Assembly: GCF_901933205.1 (NCBI RefSeq)
Contig: NC_044600.1
Span: 5,060,501-5,124,500 of the forward strand
DNA length: 64,000 nucleotides
Source: Camarhynchus parvulus
Taxonomy: Eukaryota > Chordata > Aves > Passeriformes > Thraupidae
Direction of reading: 5' to 3'
The first letter of the stretch is position 1, and each line of letters starts with the position of its first letter. Both the position numbers and the translations under genes were made by a program. The notes under the pieces are model-generated. The model was given only the letters and a program-made list of their open reading frames with translations, did not search any database and had not been told where the DNA came from. Positions 60,201 to 64,000 of the stretch are shown piece by piece.

Positions 60201-62835
60201 AAGCCTCTGCTGAACTAATGGCTTGTGGTTCCTGCAGGGAAAGGTTGGGAGATGGGAAAACATCTTCCTGATGCTTTTATAATTCTGTTCCAATACTTAA
60301 AGGCAGGGATGAGAGGCTGAAATTTGATTTTTGAAGCAATTGAGAGGCTTGACTGTGGATGGATCAATTATAAGATAATGCAGAAATCAGTTGTCAGCCT
60401 GGAAGCTCAACAGAAGCAGAGCTGATGTGACTCAGAGAGCCTCAGAGGGCCAAAAGGGGCCAATTTTGATGATGTAGGGTCTGCAGGGAGCTGGAGTCAG
60501 CCAGAATTCTCTGAGACCACAGAGAGTTTGCACAGAAATCCCAGTTCTGCCCAGAAGGGGCTGGGGTTGGGGTCAGTCCAAGGTCATTCCCAAGTCTGAC
60601 CTTGCAAAGGCAGCAGGGTTTTGATGTACAGACAAACACAGACTAAACAGAGCTGTTCTGACGTGATTTATATCTGTGGGTCCTCGGGCTGTGACAAAAT
60701 GGGAAAAAAATCTCTCAGAAATTATTTCAGGGAGCTCAAAGAAAGTTGGGAAAAGCCCCAAATCCACCAGTGGCACCAACTGGAGTGAGCTGCACCTCTC
60801 TAACTCACAAAATGATGGCTCAGAAGCAGCACAAAGAAGGGTTTCAAGGCATTTTTGGCAATAGGTGATGAACATCAGGCTGTACCAGGTGGTAATTACA
60901 GGAATCCTTCATCTCCCTGCTTCTCAGCACTTGGAAATCCATTGGAAAGGGTTAAAAAGTCATTAATTCCAACAGAATTGTGTCCCAGTTTTGCAAAATC
61001 TCCACTGATATCAGAGTGGAGATATTATTTTTCACCCTCCCTATGAGTTTTGCTTTGCCAGCAGTATTTTTGTGTTTTGTGGGATGTCCTGATGGATGGA
61101 AACAGCCAAGTCCTCTTTGGCCTTGAAATTGCCCAAACTCAGCCTCAACATGGCCATAAATCTCTAAGATAATATATAGAAACACTTGAGTTATTAATAT
61201 TAAGTTATGCATTTAATTGCTGGTTTGAACTGGAGATCAACACTCATGAATCACTTCTGGAATGTTGATCCCAGTCCTGACTGTCCCCAGCAGGGACTGA
61301 CAAGGGACACCAGCCTGGCCTGGGATTGTCCCCAGGCTCCATCACCTCCTAGAGCACCACTGAGACATCACTGATCACAAGGCAGGTGATCTTCATGTGA
61401 AATAATCTTTTTTTTTTTTTTTAGGAAGAAAGCTTTCCCACTGGCTGCCTTGGCTGCTCCCCTGTCCTTTCCCAACCAAGGTAAATATTCAATTTAAAAA
61501 CGAATTCCTGGCATTTTATGGGCCTAGACTGCACAGAGAAGCTGAATCTTGGCAGAAAAAGAGTAAAAACCTTCTCCAGTGAGCATTAAGAGAACCTGAA
61601 AGAGCCATTCTCAGCACATGAGATAAGAGCAGGTAGTTATATAATTGAGGGATGATTCAGAGCCCAGGGGAAGCATTTTTGGGCTGATCAGGAGCTGATA
61701 GCTGCCCTGGTCTGAGAGCACTTGTCATGAGGTCCAAGCAGAAAGGATGGGAGGTTTTGGAGCAAACAATGGGAGCAAAAGCGGCTCAGAGTGGTGGTGA
61801 AGGGTGGTACAGACCACACAACTGCTCACCCTGATGGAAAATGTGAATTATTTTCAGGCAGATCTAACAGTGACATTCAGGAAATGAGAGGTTGTAACGA
61901 TTAAAACCAAAACTTCGATTTCATAAAGATTTCTGGTGATATCTGCTGCAATCTGCTGTAGAAGCAGAGCTGCAGGAGGGCTGGAGATGGGCACTGGTGC
62001 TGTAGGAACATCTTTTCACAAATTCTTGGTACTTGGGGTGCCCTTATCTGCCCTCAACTCTGCACAAAGGGCCTGATCAGGTCGTCACTTATCAGGGGCT
62101 TTCTCTTTGTGTTTTTCCTTTCAAGTCAACAAAAAAACAAAGAAAAAAACCCTCAAGATGAGAACCTGAGTGCTCAAAGAACAGGAAGTTTCTGACAGTC
62201 TTTCCTGTGGTGTTTTTAACCAAACACTTTGCATATCTGGTGCTCCAGATCCCTCGCTCTGGAGGGCTCAGTTCTTGTTGTCTCCAGTTCCCATGCTGCA
62301 ATTGCAAACCCTGCTCTTGAATAAGGGAGGGTTGGTTCCTCAAAGATTCCTCTGGGAATCCTCAAGGATTCCTCTGGGAATGAGGAATTCCTTGAAGAGG
62401 AACCAGAGTGTTGTTGCCACTGTGTGCTCCAATTGATTCTGCTCCAAAGTTGAATTTTTGGGCTGGCCTTGGCCACCCTGGTGTTTCCCTTGGCTGAAGA
62501 ACCCAGGTGTGTCCAACCCCTGGTTCCATTCTCGCCTTCTCCCCTCTCCAACAGCTTGATTAGGCTTTTCCCATGTTACTTTGACTGTTTTTAATTATGT
62601 CCCTCCAAGGTCTTACCTCTCTCCCCGTTCATGCAGGGTCCATCTGATCCCTGTTGTATTCCTTTGGGAATTAAAAGCCCAGGACTGAGCTCCAAGGCTG
62701 CTCCAAGTGATCTCAGTTTGGATGTGGGGCTTTCCCTGTCAGTCAGTAACACAATCATCCTCCTGGTACAGATCATTTTACCACTCAAATATAGCCCAGA
62801 AATCCAGGAATATTATCCTAAAAAGAAGTAAAATG
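57255..62835. other. No gene recognised
   Basis: Unique sequence. The longest frames (145 codons at 57666-58103 plus; 179 codons at 59754-60293 minus) show no family motif and mixed composition. A poly-T run lies at 61.4 kb. Confidence 0.5.
61407..61425. repeat. Poly-T run
   Basis: A run of about eighteen T residues ending TTTAGG. It could serve as a pyrimidine tract, but no exon was recognised after it. Confidence 0.85.
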
Positions 62836-62930
62836 GCACTTGGGCACATGGTCTTGGCTTGGCAGTGCTGGGTCATTGTTGGATAAATGATCTTCAGGGT
62901 CTTTTCCAACCTAAATCATTCCATTATTCC
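62836..62930 (+). mobile_element. CR1 LINE 3' fragment
   Basis: GGCACTTGGGCACATGGTCT, then GATCTTCAGGGTCTTTTCCA and AACCTAAATCATTCCATTAT. Confidence 0.92.
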
Positions 62931-63462
62931 AGTTCCCCTGGTGGTTAATGTGTAGCAGCTGAAAAATGAGGGTTCTCCTGGGAAGCTGATCTTGGTCTTG
63001 TGCTCCCCATGTCTTCCCAGGGCAAAACTGAATGAGAACAGAGAGCACAGGTGCAAATAAAATAAAATGGGAATAATTAAAAGGTTAATCCCATGGCAAA
63101 GTATGTTTGATCATCAAAGATTAATTATGGAGGTTTAATTGACCCGTCATTGCTTCTTAATAGCTTTTAAGGAAAATCTGACTTCCACATGGCTGTAACT
63201 CCACAATTAAAATTGAGCTGCTCAAATGCAAGGCAGGTTTTGCACCCTGATGGATTTTTCCTGAGAAAAGTGTCTGGCAGGGGCTGCAGCTTTATTCCAG
63301 CATGAGATGCTGAACAAGATCTCTGGGATTCTGTGGAAAATACTGAATGTGTTCTGTGTCTCAGATAATTCTCCAGCCATCCTCAAATCCTGAGCATTGC
63401 TTCAATATCTCCAGATGCACTCAATAAATTCAGCCTCCAACTTTCACCCATGACAGTTGAGC

Positions 63463-63510
63463 TCGGGGATCTTTGAACTCTTTTCCAACCTTGATTATTT
63501 TATGATTCAT
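63463..63510 (+). mobile_element. CR1 LINE 3' tail, very short
   Basis: GGGGATCTTTGAACTCTTTT then CCAACCTTGATTATTTTATG. Confidence 0.75.
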
Positions 63511-64000
63511 TAATTCACATGAATTTGCCCCTTTGTTTAGATTTGAACAAATTTCCAAGAGCTACAAGCCCTTAAAATAATATTGATGCCAAAAATCCAC
63601 TTACTTTCATGCTGTTTATTCCAATCCCTTTCCCAAAAGAGAATGCCAATTTGCACAGGCTATTTCTGGCTTTTCAGTTTACTTTCCAAAAGATTAGAGC
63701 AAAATTTATCCATGAGGAATTTTTGCCTTTGCGCAGTTGAGTTTTCTGGGAAGTTTGTTTTCTCATCTTCCAGCAACAAAGAAGTCTGGTGGATTTTGGT
63801 CAAAAAATTATCATCAGAGAGTTAAAATGTTAGTTTTGTGGGTGAGAAAGGCTCCCAGTAGCCCCAGTTGGGAGGGTTAAAGTCACTGGTGGCTTGCAAG
63901 GACCCTCACACCCAGTTCCAGCCTGAGGGTCAATAATGCCCCTTTTGGTCTGCCCCATTCTGGGAAAAATATTAGGATGAAAAGATAATTTAGAGAGATT

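Noticed and set aside
1..64000. CRISPR arrays, operons, insertion sequences or phage
   Set aside because: Nothing prokaryotic is present: gene density, CR1 elements, splice signals and LPAR4 all indicate a vertebrate nuclear genome. The tandem repeats have no spacers of array type.

Overview
The window looks like avian nuclear DNA, probably from a songbird. It holds one unmistakable vertebrate gene (LPAR4). More than twenty truncated 3' ends of CR1-type LINEs lie in both orientations, ending in the usual AATCATTCCATGATT-like tail. Genes are sparse and intron-like or intergenic sequence dominates. In human, LPAR4 lies at Xq21.1 beside other P2Y-like receptor genes. The region here is probably the orthologous receptor neighbourhood, but only LPAR4 is identified with confidence.

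1-12 kb: intergenic, a few CR1 remnants and one 23-bp tandem repeat. 12.4-13.6 kb: complete single-exon coding region of LPAR4 on the minus strand, preceded by a strong 3' splice acceptor, so 5' non-coding exons must lie at higher coordinates. 17.9-18.6 kb and 22.1-24.2 kb: GC- and CpG-rich segments. The second carries two good minus-strand splice donors and is the best candidate for the LPAR4 promoter and first exon.

24-50 kb: repeat-rich. It contains most of the CR1 copies, two possible solo LTRs at 29.65-30.37 kb, a 156-bp hexanucleotide array at 31.7 kb and several short minisatellites. No convincing gene was found.

50.9-55.0 kb, minus strand: a second, much more divergent P2Y-like receptor gene that I cannot name. 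A TATA box, a short first exon with an ATG and GTAAGT donor, a 3.3-kb intron, and a GC-rich second exon join in frame into a predicted 242-residue protein. It aligns by pattern with TM1-TM5 of a class A receptor. It lacks the DRY arginine, the TM3 cysteine and the TM1 asparagine, and stops just after TM5.

55-64 kb: a GC-rich flank of that promoter, one possible unassigned plus-strand exon at 57.2 kb, and otherwise featureless sequence with three CR1 tails. Both receptor genes are on the same strand, 37 kb apart, and may be remnants of a tandem receptor cluster. All similarity statements rest on reading the sequence and remembered family features; no search was run.
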